Below, one piece after another: positions 1-6,186 of a DNA stretch of 12,815 nucleotides (positions are counted from its first letter, which is position 1; each line of letters opens with the position of its first letter). The DNA comes from JAQGJA01 sp965651535 (GTDB taxonomy: Bacteria > Pseudomonadota > Alphaproteobacteria > Micavibrionales > SZUA-601): positions 1 through 12,815 of the forward strand of contig CBFGSX010000042.1 of NCBI GenBank assembly GCA_965651535.1. The letters run 5' to 3'. The translations under genes were made by a program, and so were the position numbers. Below the pieces are notes generated by a model that saw nothing but the letters and a program-made list of their open reading frames with translations, did not search any database and was not told the DNA's origin.

Positions 1-177
1 GTCGTGTTTTCAGGCCTGTCGCCCGACGGTAAACTGCCCGAGATTATCGAGCGCGCCGATCATCCTTGGTTTGTCGGTGTTCAATTCCACCCGGAATTGA
101 AATCCAAACCGTTCGAACCGCATCCGTTGTTTACATCCTTCATCGAAGCGGCAGTCAAGCAAAGCCGGTTGGTTTGA
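1..177 (+). CDS. pyrG: CTP synthase, C-terminal end (partial)
   Basis: This is the last 58 codons of CTP synthase, cut by the window's left edge. The enzyme makes CTP from UTP, ATP and glutamine in the cytosol. The visible part belongs to the C-terminal class I glutamine amidotransferase domain: the stretch GVQFHPELKSKPFEPHPLF carries the His and Glu (H-P-E) that complete the Cys-His-Glu triad in this family. The catalytic Cys lies outside the window. The frame is open from base 1 to a TGA at 175-177. In many alphaproteobacteria pyrG is followed directly by kdsA and eno; here a repeat and a NERD-domain gene lie between. Confidence 0.95.
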   Translation, partial: VVFSGLSPDGKLPEIIERADHPWFVGVQFHPELKSKPFEPHPLFTSFIEAAVKQSRLV

Positions 178-180
178 TTT

Positions 181-232
181 ACCTCTCCCCTCGCGGGAGA
201 GGTCTGAACGCGTAGCATTCAGGGAGAGGGGT
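181..232. repeat. Palindromic intergenic repeat (REP-like)
   Basis: Starting 4 bases after the pyrG stop, ACCTCTCCC (181-189) and GGGAGAGGT (195-203) form a perfect 9-bp stem around a 5-base loop. A second hairpin follows at 204-222 (CTGAACGC / GCATTCAG, one mismatch, loop GTA). A further GGGAGAGG at 222-229 can replace the first 3' arm, so one 5' arm has two possible partners. This arrangement resembles a CCTCTCCC...GGGAGAGG repeat type scattered through many proteobacterial genomes; that resemblance is from memory. It may weakly terminate pyrG transcription, but no T-run follows the stems, so I do not call it a terminator. Confidence 0.7.
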
Positions 233-264
233 ATCTACCTTTGATCCAGATGAAATAAAAGAAA

Positions 265-927
265 ATGGAAATTCTGTTTTTAATCGTCGTTTTAGCTCTT
301 ATCTGGCTTGCAACTCGCCTTTTTCCTTCTTTTTACGATAAGGGGGCAGAGGGTGAACGCTTGATTTGGAATCGTCTGATGTATTTTGAGAAAGAGGGGC
401 GAGGGAAACTCCTGTCTAACATATACATCCCTAAAGCAAGTGGCGGAACAACCGAGATTGATATTCTCTTAATTCACCCAAAAGGATTATTCGTTTTTGA
501 AAGCAAAAATTATAGCGGATGGATTTTTGGAAATGAACGCTATCAGTATTGGACACAGACTCTTCCAAAGGGATGGTATGGGGATGTTCACAAAGAACGT
601 TTCTATAATCCAATCTTGCAGAATGCCTCCCATATAAAACATCTCAGCCCATTCATCGGAAAAAGCATTCCGATCTGGTCTATTGTCGTTTTTTCAGATC
701 AGTGTGAACTCAAAGAAATCACTATCAGAAGTAAAAATGTTCGTGTAACACAATGTTACAATGTAGCTCATGTCGTTGAGAAGTTGTGTTATGAAACGCA
801 GATGGATTTTTTAACGGAAGTAGAAATTTCTGACCTGTATGAGCGTCTTCGTATTTATACGAACGTAAGCGAGGAAAAGAAACAACTTCATGCACAAGGG
901 GCATTTGAAGCAAAACAACGCTTTTAA
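265..927 (+). CDS. NERD-domain (nuclease-related) membrane-anchored protein
   Basis: A 220-residue protein with one N-terminal hydrophobic segment (about residues 3-20, rich in I, L, V, A) followed by a soluble NERD domain (about 25-150). The signature is visible: GAEGER at 27-32, then TEIDILLI (D66), then GLFVFESKNYSGWIFG (E79, K81). D66 with E79-x-K81 matches the PD-(D/E)xK nuclease-like core of the family. NERD proteins are proposed to act on DNA, but the function here is unproven. No helicase or kinase domain is fused to it. The ATG has only a weak purine-rich leader (AAAAGAAA). The gene is clearly AT-richer than its neighbours, with codons such as AAT, ATA and TTT common. It separates pyrG from kdsA, so horizontal acquisition is likely. 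The domain call is solid; the biological role is unknown. Confidence 0.85.
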   Translation: MEILFLIVVLALIWLATRLFPSFYDKGAEGERLIWNRLMYFEKEGRGKLLSNIYIPKASGGTTEIDILLIHPKGLFVFESKNYSGWIFGNERYQYWTQTLPKGWYGDVHKERFYNPILQNASHIKHLSPFIGKSIPIWSIVVFSDQCELKEITIRSKNVRVTQCYNVAHVVEKLCYETQMDFLTEVEISDLYERLRIYTNVSEEKKQLHAQGAFEAKQRF

Positions 928-965
928 CAGCCTAGACTTTATATTTATGTAAATAATCAATCGGG

Positions 966-993
966 TTGTTTTGGGGCCGTTTTGGGCTATTCT
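966..993 (+). promoter_or_regulatory. Possible kdsA-eno promoter
   Basis: TTGTTT (966-971) and TATTCT (988-993) are separated by 16 bases. They match the sigma-70 consensus at 3 of 6 and 4 of 6 positions. Transcription would begin near base 1000 and leave a short leader containing the ribosome binding site AAAGGA (1005-1010). A promoter is expected here because the NERD gene upstream looks foreign. The match is weak and based on inspection only. Confidence 0.25.
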
Positions 994-1016
994 TGCCCCA
1001 TTCCAAAGGACACAAA

Positions 1017-1853
1017 ATGACCACCCAAAAAACCGTCAAAGTCGGCAGCAAAGTCGAATTTGCCAATGACAAACCTTTCGCCCTGATCGCAGGTCCCTGC
1101 CAGATCGAGAGCTTTGAACACGCCATCGGCATCGCGCAGCGCGTGGCCGACATTGCCGACACGCTGGATATCCCGTTTATTTTCAAATCCTCCTACGACA
1201 AGGCCAACCGCACCTCCGTTTCCGGCGCGCGCGGCATCGGCATGGAGAAGGGTCTTGAAATTCTGGCGAAGATCAAAAAGGAAATCGGCTGCCCCGTCAT
1301 CACCGACGTTCACGCGCCCGAGCATTGCGCCGTCACCGCCGAAGCGGGGATCGACATTTTGCAAATTCCCGCCTTTCTTTCGCGTCAGACCGATCTTCTT
1401 TTGGCCGCCGGAAAAACAGGCAAGCCGATCCATGTGAAAAAGGGACAGTTCCTCGCGCCGTGGGACATGGCGAACGTCGCCAAGAAAATCGCCTCGACGG
1501 GCAACGACAACATCCTGCTCTGCGAGCGCGGCACGTCTTTCGGCTACAACACGCTGGTCAATGATTTCCGCGCCTTGCCGATCATGGCGCAGACGGGTTA
1601 CCCGGTCGTGTTCGACGCCACGCACTCGGTGCAAAGCCCCGGCGGCAAAGGCAACAGCACGGGCGGCGACCGCACCATGGTGCCGCCGCTGGCCCGCGCG
1701 GCGGTGGCGGTCGGCGTGGCGGGTCTGTTCATTGAAACCCATAACGATCCTGACAACGCGCCCTCCGACGGGCCGAACATGGTGCCTCTTGACGCGATGC
1801 CGGAATTGCTTAAAACCCTTAAACAACTCGATACCCTCATAAAAGGAAAATAG
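1017..1853 (+). CDS. kdsA: 3-deoxy-D-manno-octulosonate 8-phosphate synthase
   Basis: A 278-residue aldolase-type enzyme that condenses phosphoenolpyruvate with arabinose 5-phosphate to give KDO 8-phosphate, the first committed step to the KDO of lipopolysaccharide. The length is normal for the family. Family motifs run through it: AGPCQIES (25-32), KSSYDKANRTS (57-67), LCERGTSFGYN (168-178), FDATHSVQSPGG (199-210) and IETHNDPDNAPSDGPN (239-254). Cys28, His203, Glu240 and Asp251 match the four ligands of the metal-dependent class (the E. coli-type enzyme has Asn in place of the Cys). The ATG at 1017 is chosen because AAAGGA lies 6 bases upstream. An in-frame start at 966 would add 17 residues with no family likeness. 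eno begins 3 bases after the stop, so the two genes are probably one transcript, with enolase supplying the phosphoenolpyruvate. Confidence 0.97.
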   Translation: MTTQKTVKVGSKVEFANDKPFALIAGPCQIESFEHAIGIAQRVADIADTLDIPFIFKSSYDKANRTSVSGARGIGMEKGLEILAKIKKEIGCPVITDVHAPEHCAVTAEAGIDILQIPAFLSRQTDLLLAAGKTGKPIHVKKGQFLAPWDMANVAKKIASTGNDNILLCERGTSFGYNTLVNDFRALPIMAQTGYPVVFDATHSVQSPGGKGNSTGGDRTMVPPLARAAVAVGVAGLFIETHNDPDNAPSDGPNMVPLDAMPELLKTLKQLDTLIKGK

Positions 1854-1856
1854 GAT

Positions 1857-3215
1857 ATGACTGAGATCATTGACATCACCGCCCGCGAAATTCTGGACAG
1901 CCGCGGCAACCCGACCGTCGAGGTCGATGTGTTGTTGGAAAGCGGCGCTTTCGGTCGCGCAGCCGTGCCGTCGGGCGCCAGCACCGGCGCACACGAAGCG
2001 GTTGAGAAACGCGATGGCGGCAGCCGCTATATGGGCAAAGGCGTACGCAAGGCCGTCGCCGCGGTCAACACGGAAATCTTTGATGCGCTGCTTGGGTTTG
2101 ATGCGACTTTCCAACAGGAAATCGACGCCGCGCTGATCACGCTGGACGGCACGCCAAACAAGGCGCGCCTTGGCGCAAATGCGATCTTGGGCGTGTCGAT
2201 GGCCGTTGCCAAAGCGGCCGCCGAAGATCACGCGATGGAATTGTTCCGCTATGTCGGCGGTGCTTTCGCGCATACGCTGCCCGTGCCGATGATGAACATC
2301 ATCAATGGTGGCGCGCATGCCGATAACCCGGTCGACATCCAGGAATTCATGATTATGCCGGTCGGCGCGAAGAACTTCTCTGAAGCCGTGCAGATGGGTG
2401 CCGAGGTATTCCACAACCTCAAAAAACTTCTCAAGAACGCCAAGCACAATACCAATGTCGGCGACGAGGGCGGCTTTGCTCCGGCGCTGCGCTCGTCGAA
2501 AGAAGCGCTGGACTTCATCATGAAAGCCATTGATGCCGCCGGTTACAAAGCCGGCAAGGACATCATGCTGGCTTTGGACGTGGCCGCGACGGAACTTTAC
2601 AAGAACGGCAAATACCATCTCGAGGGCGAGGGCAAGACATTGTCCTCCGACGGCATGGTGAAGTATTTGGCCGATCTGACGCGCGCCTATCCGATCGCCT
2701 CGATCGAGGACGGTATGGCCGAGGATGACTGGGCAGGCTGGACGGCATTGACCGCCGAGATCGGCCACAAAGTGCAAATCGTCGGCGACGATCTGTTCGT
2801 GACCAATCCGAAACGCCTTGCGCGCGGCATCGACCAGAAAGCCGCCAACGCGATCCTCGTCAAAGTGAACCAGATCGGCACGTTGACCGAAACGCTGCAA
2901 GCCATCGAAATGGCCAAGCGCGCCGGTTTCGGCATCGTTCTGTCGCACCGCTCGGGCGAAACCGAAGACAGCACCATCGCCGATTTGGCCGTGGCCACCA
3001 ACGCGGGTCAGATCAAGACGGGCTCGCTGGCGCGTTCCGATCGCACGGCGAAATACAACCAGCTTCTGCGCATCGAAGAGTCGCTGGCCGATGACGGTGT
3101 CTATGCCGGTTATTCGATCCTGCGTTCCGCGCCGACGGTGACGACGGCCAAGGCGACGAAAACCGCCAAGCCGAAACTCAAAGCGCTTCAAGGCGGCAAG
3201 GCGAAGAAGAAATAA
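1857..3215 (+). CDS. eno: Enolase with lysine-rich C-terminal tail
   Basis: Enolase interconverts 2-phosphoglycerate and phosphoenolpyruvate in glycolysis and is often a partner of RNA-processing enzymes. The catalytic machinery looks complete: SGASTGAHE loop with S42, QEFMIMPVGA, GDEGGFAP, LALDVAAT, SIEDGMAEDDW, GDDLFVTN, LVKVNQIGT (catalytic Lys), SHRSGETEDS and KTGSLARSDR. AAAGGA (1842-1847) sits 9 bases before the ATG, and the kdsA stop is 3 bases away. The protein is 452 residues, about 25 longer than typical enolases. The excess is a C-terminal tail from about residue 424, with nine Lys in its last 24 residues plus Ala, Thr and Pro. It begins right after RIEESLADDGVYAGYSILR, where most family members end. 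The tail is probably disordered; its function is unknown. Confidence 0.98.
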   Translation: MTEIIDITAREILDSRGNPTVEVDVLLESGAFGRAAVPSGASTGAHEAVEKRDGGSRYMGKGVRKAVAAVNTEIFDALLGFDATFQQEIDAALITLDGTPNKARLGANAILGVSMAVAKAAAEDHAMELFRYVGGAFAHTLPVPMMNIINGGAHADNPVDIQEFMIMPVGAKNFSEAVQMGAEVFHNLKKLLKNAKHNTNVGDEGGFAPALRSSKEALDFIMKAIDAAGYKAGKDIMLALDVAATELYKNGKYHLEGEGKTLSSDGMVKYLADLTRAYPIASIEDGMAEDDWAGWTALTAEIGHKVQIVGDDLFVTNPKRLARGIDQKAANAILVKVNQIGTLTETLQAIEMAKRAGFGIVLSHRSGETEDSTIADLAVATNAGQIKTGSLARSDRTAKYNQLLRIEESLADDGVYAGYSILRSAPTVTTAKATKTAKPKLKALQGGKAKKK

Positions 3216-3229
3216 TACGCCTCTAAGCG

Positions 3230-3301
3230 TGTCATCCCGAGCGTTGTTGAGGGGTCTCCCTGTAGTCGGGAGATTTCTCGGGCTCTGCCCTCGAAATGAC
3301 A
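3230..3301. repeat. Imperfect inverted repeat between eno and ftsB
   Basis: TGTCAT at 3230-3235 pairs with ATGACA at 3296-3301, and the pairing continues imperfectly inward (CCCGAG against CTCGAA). An inner stem, TCTCCC (3255-3260) against GGGAGA (3268-3273), is also visible. The overall form, TGTCATCCCGAGCG...TCTCGGGCTCTGCCCTCGAAATGACA in outline, resembles a dispersed repeat seen in many bacterial genomes (resemblance from memory). It fills about half of the 139-base gap and could limit read-through from eno. No T-run follows. Confidence 0.6.
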
Positions 3302-3354
3302 AAAATGGCAGCCGAATCAAAAACCTCTTGCATCGCGAATCGGGATGATTCATA

Positions 3355-3675
3355 GTGATTCGCATGAATTTGCCTCTGGCGAACAACACACGGTTGCGTT
3401 CTTCCCTGCCGACATTAATTTTGGCGGCGCTTTGCTTCTACTTCGCCTTTTATCTACTTTTCGGGCCGCGTGGCCTGTTGGCGTTGGATCGTCTGGACGA
3501 CATACAGGCGTATAAAAAGGCCGAATACGCCCAGCTCAAGGAAAAGCGTAAAAAAATCGAGGCGGATGTCCATCTGATGCGCCCGAATTCGCTTGACCCC
3601 GACATGGCCGATGAACAGGTCCGCCGGAGCTTGGGTTATACCCGCGCGGATGAGATTGTGATCCACTTCAATTAA
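3355..3675 (+). CDS. ftsB: Septum formation initiator (FtsB/DivIC-like) protein
   Basis: A 106-residue single-pass membrane protein of the FtsB/DivIC family, which joins the divisome through a periplasmic coiled coil. A short polar N-terminus is followed by one membrane segment (about residues 17-36, LPTLILAALCFYFAFYLLFG). Next come GPRGLLALDRL, a charged heptad-rich stretch (about 47-72, with AQLKEKRKKIEADVHLM) and a C-terminal DPDMADEQVRRSLGYTRADEIVI, typical of the family. Start choice is uncertain. GTG at 3355 has GGGAT about 8 bases upstream; ATG at 3364 (three codons on) is equally possible. The position between eno and pdhA is the usual one in alphaproteobacteria and supports the call despite low family conservation. 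Confidence 0.85.
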   Translation: MIRMNLPLANNTRLRSSLPTLILAALCFYFAFYLLFGPRGLLALDRLDDIQAYKKAEYAQLKEKRKKIEADVHLMRPNSLDPDMADEQVRRSLGYTRADEIVIHFN

Positions 3676-3690
3676 ACATATTGTTTTAGT

Positions 3691-3706
3691 TATATTATTG
3701 CGCAAT
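3691..3706 (+). promoter_or_regulatory. Possible pdhA promoter with overlapping palindrome
   Basis: TATATT (3691-3696) or the overlapping TATTAT (3693-3698) each match the -10 consensus at 5 of 6 positions. The perfect 10-base palindrome ATTGCGCAAT (3697-3706) follows at once, covering the expected start of transcription near 3705. A palindrome there is a natural operator position for a repressor. The -35 element is poor (ATTAAA or TTCAAT), which would fit an activated or modest promoter. This is the only sizeable gap before the PDH operon. Confidence 0.35.
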
Positions 3707-3725
3707 GCACAAAGAATGCCCCCTC

Positions 3726-3750
3726 GCATTTTGCTCAAAATGCTTTAGTT
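3726..3750 (+). terminator. Hairpin in the pdhA leader, possible weak terminator
   Basis: GCATTTTG (3726-3733) and CAAAATGC (3736-3743) are perfect complements around CT, followed by TTTAGTT. The stem is AT-rich and the T-run is interrupted, so it could weakly end transcription from ftsB or act as a leader structure for pdhA. The 5' arm can also pair with AATGC at 3715-3719, giving two exclusive structures. Confidence 0.35.
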
Positions 3751-3786
3751 TCCGCGCGTCAGCCGAAAATATGAGGGAGCCAGCAA

Positions 3787-4794
3787 GTGGCCAAACAGGT
3801 TTTGCGAAACAGCAAATATAAGCATATGCCGGACAAGGATCAGGCGCTGAAAATATACCACGACATGCTGCTGATCCGCCGCTTCGAGGAAAAAGCGGGG
3901 CAGCTTTACGGCATGGGTCTGATCGGTGGTTTTTGCCACCTCTATATCGGGCAGGAAGCCGTCGTCGTCGGTTTTACCAGCGCCCAGGATAAGAACGACA
4001 CCGTCATCACCACCTATCGCGATCACGGCCAGATGCTGGCGGTCGATATGGATCCGCGCGGCGTGATGGCGGAACTGACGGGCCGCGAGGGTGGTTATTC
4101 ACGCGGCAAGGGCGGTTCGATGCATATGTTCAGCCGTGAAAAGAATTTCTATGGCGGTCACGGGATTGTCGGGGCATCGGTCGCGCTTGGTACCGGTCTG
4201 GCCTTTACGCACAAATACAACAATGACGGGCAGGTGAACCTTTGCTATTTCGGTGACGGTGCCGCGCATCAGGGCCAGGTCTATGAGTGCTTCAACATGG
4301 CCGCGCTCTGGAAACTGCCCATCGTCTATATCATCGAAAACAACGGCTATGCGATGGGAACGTCTGTTGCGCGCCACGCCGCCGGTGAACTCTACAAGCG
4401 CGGTGAAGGCTTTGGCATTCCGGGCAAAGTCGTCGATGGCATGGATGTTCTGGCTGTGCGTGATGCAGCGGTCGAGGCGATCGAATATGCGCGCACCAAC
4501 GGCCCGATTTTGCTCGAGGTGAAAACCTATCGCTATCGCGGCCATTCGATGTCGGACCCGGCGAAATATCGCAGCAAGGAAGAAGTGGAAAAGATGCGCG
4601 AGGAACGCGACCCGATCATCAACTTCAAAGCCTTCCTGATGGAAAACGACATGGCGACGGAAGACGAATTCGACAAGATCGAAAAAGCCATCAAACAGAC
4701 AATCAAGGAAACCGAAGAGTTTGCCACCACCAGCCCAGAGCCGAACCCGGCCGAGCTGTGGACGGATGTCTTGATTGAAGAGAAGGTGGCGTAA
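3787..4794 (+). CDS. pdhA: Pyruvate dehydrogenase E1 component, alpha subunit
   Basis: A 335-residue alpha subunit of the E1 heterotetramer, which decarboxylates pyruvate using thiamine diphosphate and passes the acetyl group to lipoyl domains. The thiamine-binding motif runs from GDG at 156-158 to ENN at 184-186. Other family stretches are LLIRRFEEKAGQLYGMG, GGFCHLYIGQEAV, TYRDHGQ, GGSMHMF, GGHGIVGAS and the loop YRYRGHSMSDPAKYRSKEEV, which carries the serines phosphorylated in eukaryotic homologues. The GTG start at 3787 follows GAGGGAG (3773-3779); ATG at 3826 is an alternative that removes 13 residues outside the conserved core. The stop codon at 4792-4794 directly abuts the pdhB ATG, so the two subunits are probably translationally coupled. 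Confidence 0.97.
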   Translation: MAKQVLRNSKYKHMPDKDQALKIYHDMLLIRRFEEKAGQLYGMGLIGGFCHLYIGQEAVVVGFTSAQDKNDTVITTYRDHGQMLAVDMDPRGVMAELTGREGGYSRGKGGSMHMFSREKNFYGGHGIVGASVALGTGLAFTHKYNNDGQVNLCYFGDGAAHQGQVYECFNMAALWKLPIVYIIENNGYAMGTSVARHAAGELYKRGEGFGIPGKVVDGMDVLAVRDAAVEAIEYARTNGPILLEVKTYRYRGHSMSDPAKYRSKEEVEKMREERDPIINFKAFLMENDMATEDEFDKIEKAIKQTIKETEEFATTSPEPNPAELWTDVLIEEKVA

Positions 4795-6177
4795 ATGCCC
4801 ATTAAAGTCCTCATGCCTGCACTAAGCCCGACGATGACCGAAGGCACGCTTGCCGCGTGGAAGGTCAAAGAAGGCGACACCGTCAAGCCCGGTAAAGTCA
4901 TCGCCGAGATCGAGACCGACAAGGCGACGATGGAAGTCGAGGCCGTCGATGAAGGGATCGTCGGAAAATTGCTGATCGCGGAAGGCACGGAAAATGTTGC
5001 CGTCAACACGATGATTGCTGTGTTGCTTGAAGACGGCGAAAAACCGGATGCCATCGAAAAATTCATCAACGATAATTCCGCGCTGAAGAAGCCTACCGAA
5101 CAACCTTCCTGTTCGTTGAAAGCGCCGGAAGCGGTCCCGTCGGCTCCGGTGAAAACGCGCACTGCCAGCGAAGAAGAAAAATTCTACGCCAAAGGCGTCA
5201 AGACGATGACCGTGCGCGAAGCCTTGCGCGAGGGCATGGCCGTCGAAATGCGCAAAGACCCCAAAATCTATCTGATGGGCGAGGAAGTCGCGGAATATAA
5301 CGGCGCGTACAAAGTTTCCCAAGGTCTGTTGGATGAGTTTGGTCCCAAGCGCGTTATCGACACGCCGATCACGGAACATGGGTTTGCCGGTATCGGGGTC
5401 GGTTCCGCGTTCAATGGTTTACGTCCGATCATCGAATTTATGACGATGAACTTTGCGATGCAGGCGATGGATCAGATTGTTAATTCTGCTGCTAAGACAT
5501 TGTATATGTCGGGCGGTCAATTGGGTTGTCCGATTGTCTTCCGTGGTCCGAACGGTGCTGCGGCGCGCGTCGGCGCGCAACACTCGCAAGACTTTGCGTC
5601 ATGGTATGCCCACATTCCGGGCCTGAAAGTTCTGGCACCGTGGTCCGCCGCAGATGCCAAAGGTCTGATGCGTGCCGCGATCCGCGATCCGAACCCGGTC
5701 GTGATGCTGGAAAACGAAGTTATGTATGGCCAGAGCTTTGATGTTCCGGTGGATGAAGATTTCATCCTGCCGATCGGTCGCGCGAAAATTGAACGCGAAG
5801 GCACGGATGTCACCATCGTGGCCTATTCGATCATGGTCGGCAAAGCGATGCAGGCGGCGGCGCAATTGGCCGAGCAGGGGATCAGCGCCGAGGTCGTGAA
5901 CCTGCGCACCATTCGCCCACTGGACACACAGACCATTGCCGAGAGTGTGATGAAAACCAATCGCCTTGTGTCGGTTGAGGAATGCTGGCCGGTTTGCGGT
6001 ATCGGTTCCGAAATGGCGGCGATTGCGATGGAAGAATGCTTTGATTATCTCGATGCGCCATTGAAGCGTGTCACCCAGAAAAACGTGCCGCTGCCTTATG
6101 CCGCCAACCTCGAGAAGCTCGCGCTTCCGCAAGTTGACGACATCATTAGCGCCGTTCGCGAAGTTTGTTATAAATAG
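4795..6177 (+). CDS. pdhB: Pyruvate dehydrogenase E1 beta subunit with N-terminal lipoyl domain
   Basis: A 460-residue two-part protein. Residues 1-80 are a lipoyl domain, with the lipoylated lysine K43 in ETDKATME. Residues 83-135 are a Pro/Ala/Glu linker. From about 136 on it is the E1 beta subunit, with GEEVAEYNGAYKVSQGL, the catalytic Glu194 in DTPITEHGFAG, FMTMNFAMQAMDQIVNSAAK and FRGPNGAAARVGAQHSQ. A lipoyl domain on E1 beta is a known alphaproteobacterial trait (described for Sinorhizobium and Zymomonas, from memory). AAGGTGG (4783-4789) within the end of pdhA serves as ribosome binding site, and there is no gap to pdhA. Its lipoyl-coding DNA closely matches that of pdhC, including 45 identical bases (4827-4871 and 6219-6263). 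K43 would be a substrate of the LipA encoded downstream. Confidence 0.97.
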   Translation: MPIKVLMPALSPTMTEGTLAAWKVKEGDTVKPGKVIAEIETDKATMEVEAVDEGIVGKLLIAEGTENVAVNTMIAVLLEDGEKPDAIEKFINDNSALKKPTEQPSCSLKAPEAVPSAPVKTRTASEEEKFYAKGVKTMTVREALREGMAVEMRKDPKIYLMGEEVAEYNGAYKVSQGLLDEFGPKRVIDTPITEHGFAGIGVGSAFNGLRPIIEFMTMNFAMQAMDQIVNSAAKTLYMSGGQLGCPIVFRGPNGAAARVGAQHSQDFASWYAHIPGLKVLAPWSAADAKGLMRAAIRDPNPVVMLENEVMYGQSFDVPVDEDFILPIGRAKIEREGTDVTIVAYSIMVGKAMQAAAQLAEQGISAEVVNLRTIRPLDTQTIAESVMKTNRLVSVEECWPVCGIGSEMAAIAMEECFDYLDAPLKRVTQKNVPLPYAANLEKLALPQVDDIISAVREVCYK

Positions 6178-6186
6178 GGATCTACC

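Noticed and set aside
971..1000. TGGGGC...GCCCCA as a terminator for the NERD gene
   Set aside because: Only six pairs with a long loop, no T-run, and it falls within the likely kdsA promoter and leader.
966..1016. Extended N-terminus for KdsA
   Set aside because: The extra residues have no family likeness, and a good ribosome binding site serves the ATG at 1017.
987..3389. An 800-codon open frame on the minus strand opposite kdsA and eno
   Set aside because: It is antisense to two certain genes, full of Arg, His and Gly in low-complexity runs, and matches no family. GC-rich codon bias of the sense genes removes stops on the other strand.
5097..5115. Inverted repeat CGAACA...TGTTCG in the pdhB linker
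   Set aside because: Six base pairs with a 7-base loop is within chance expectation, and the sequence does not match the other repeats in the window.
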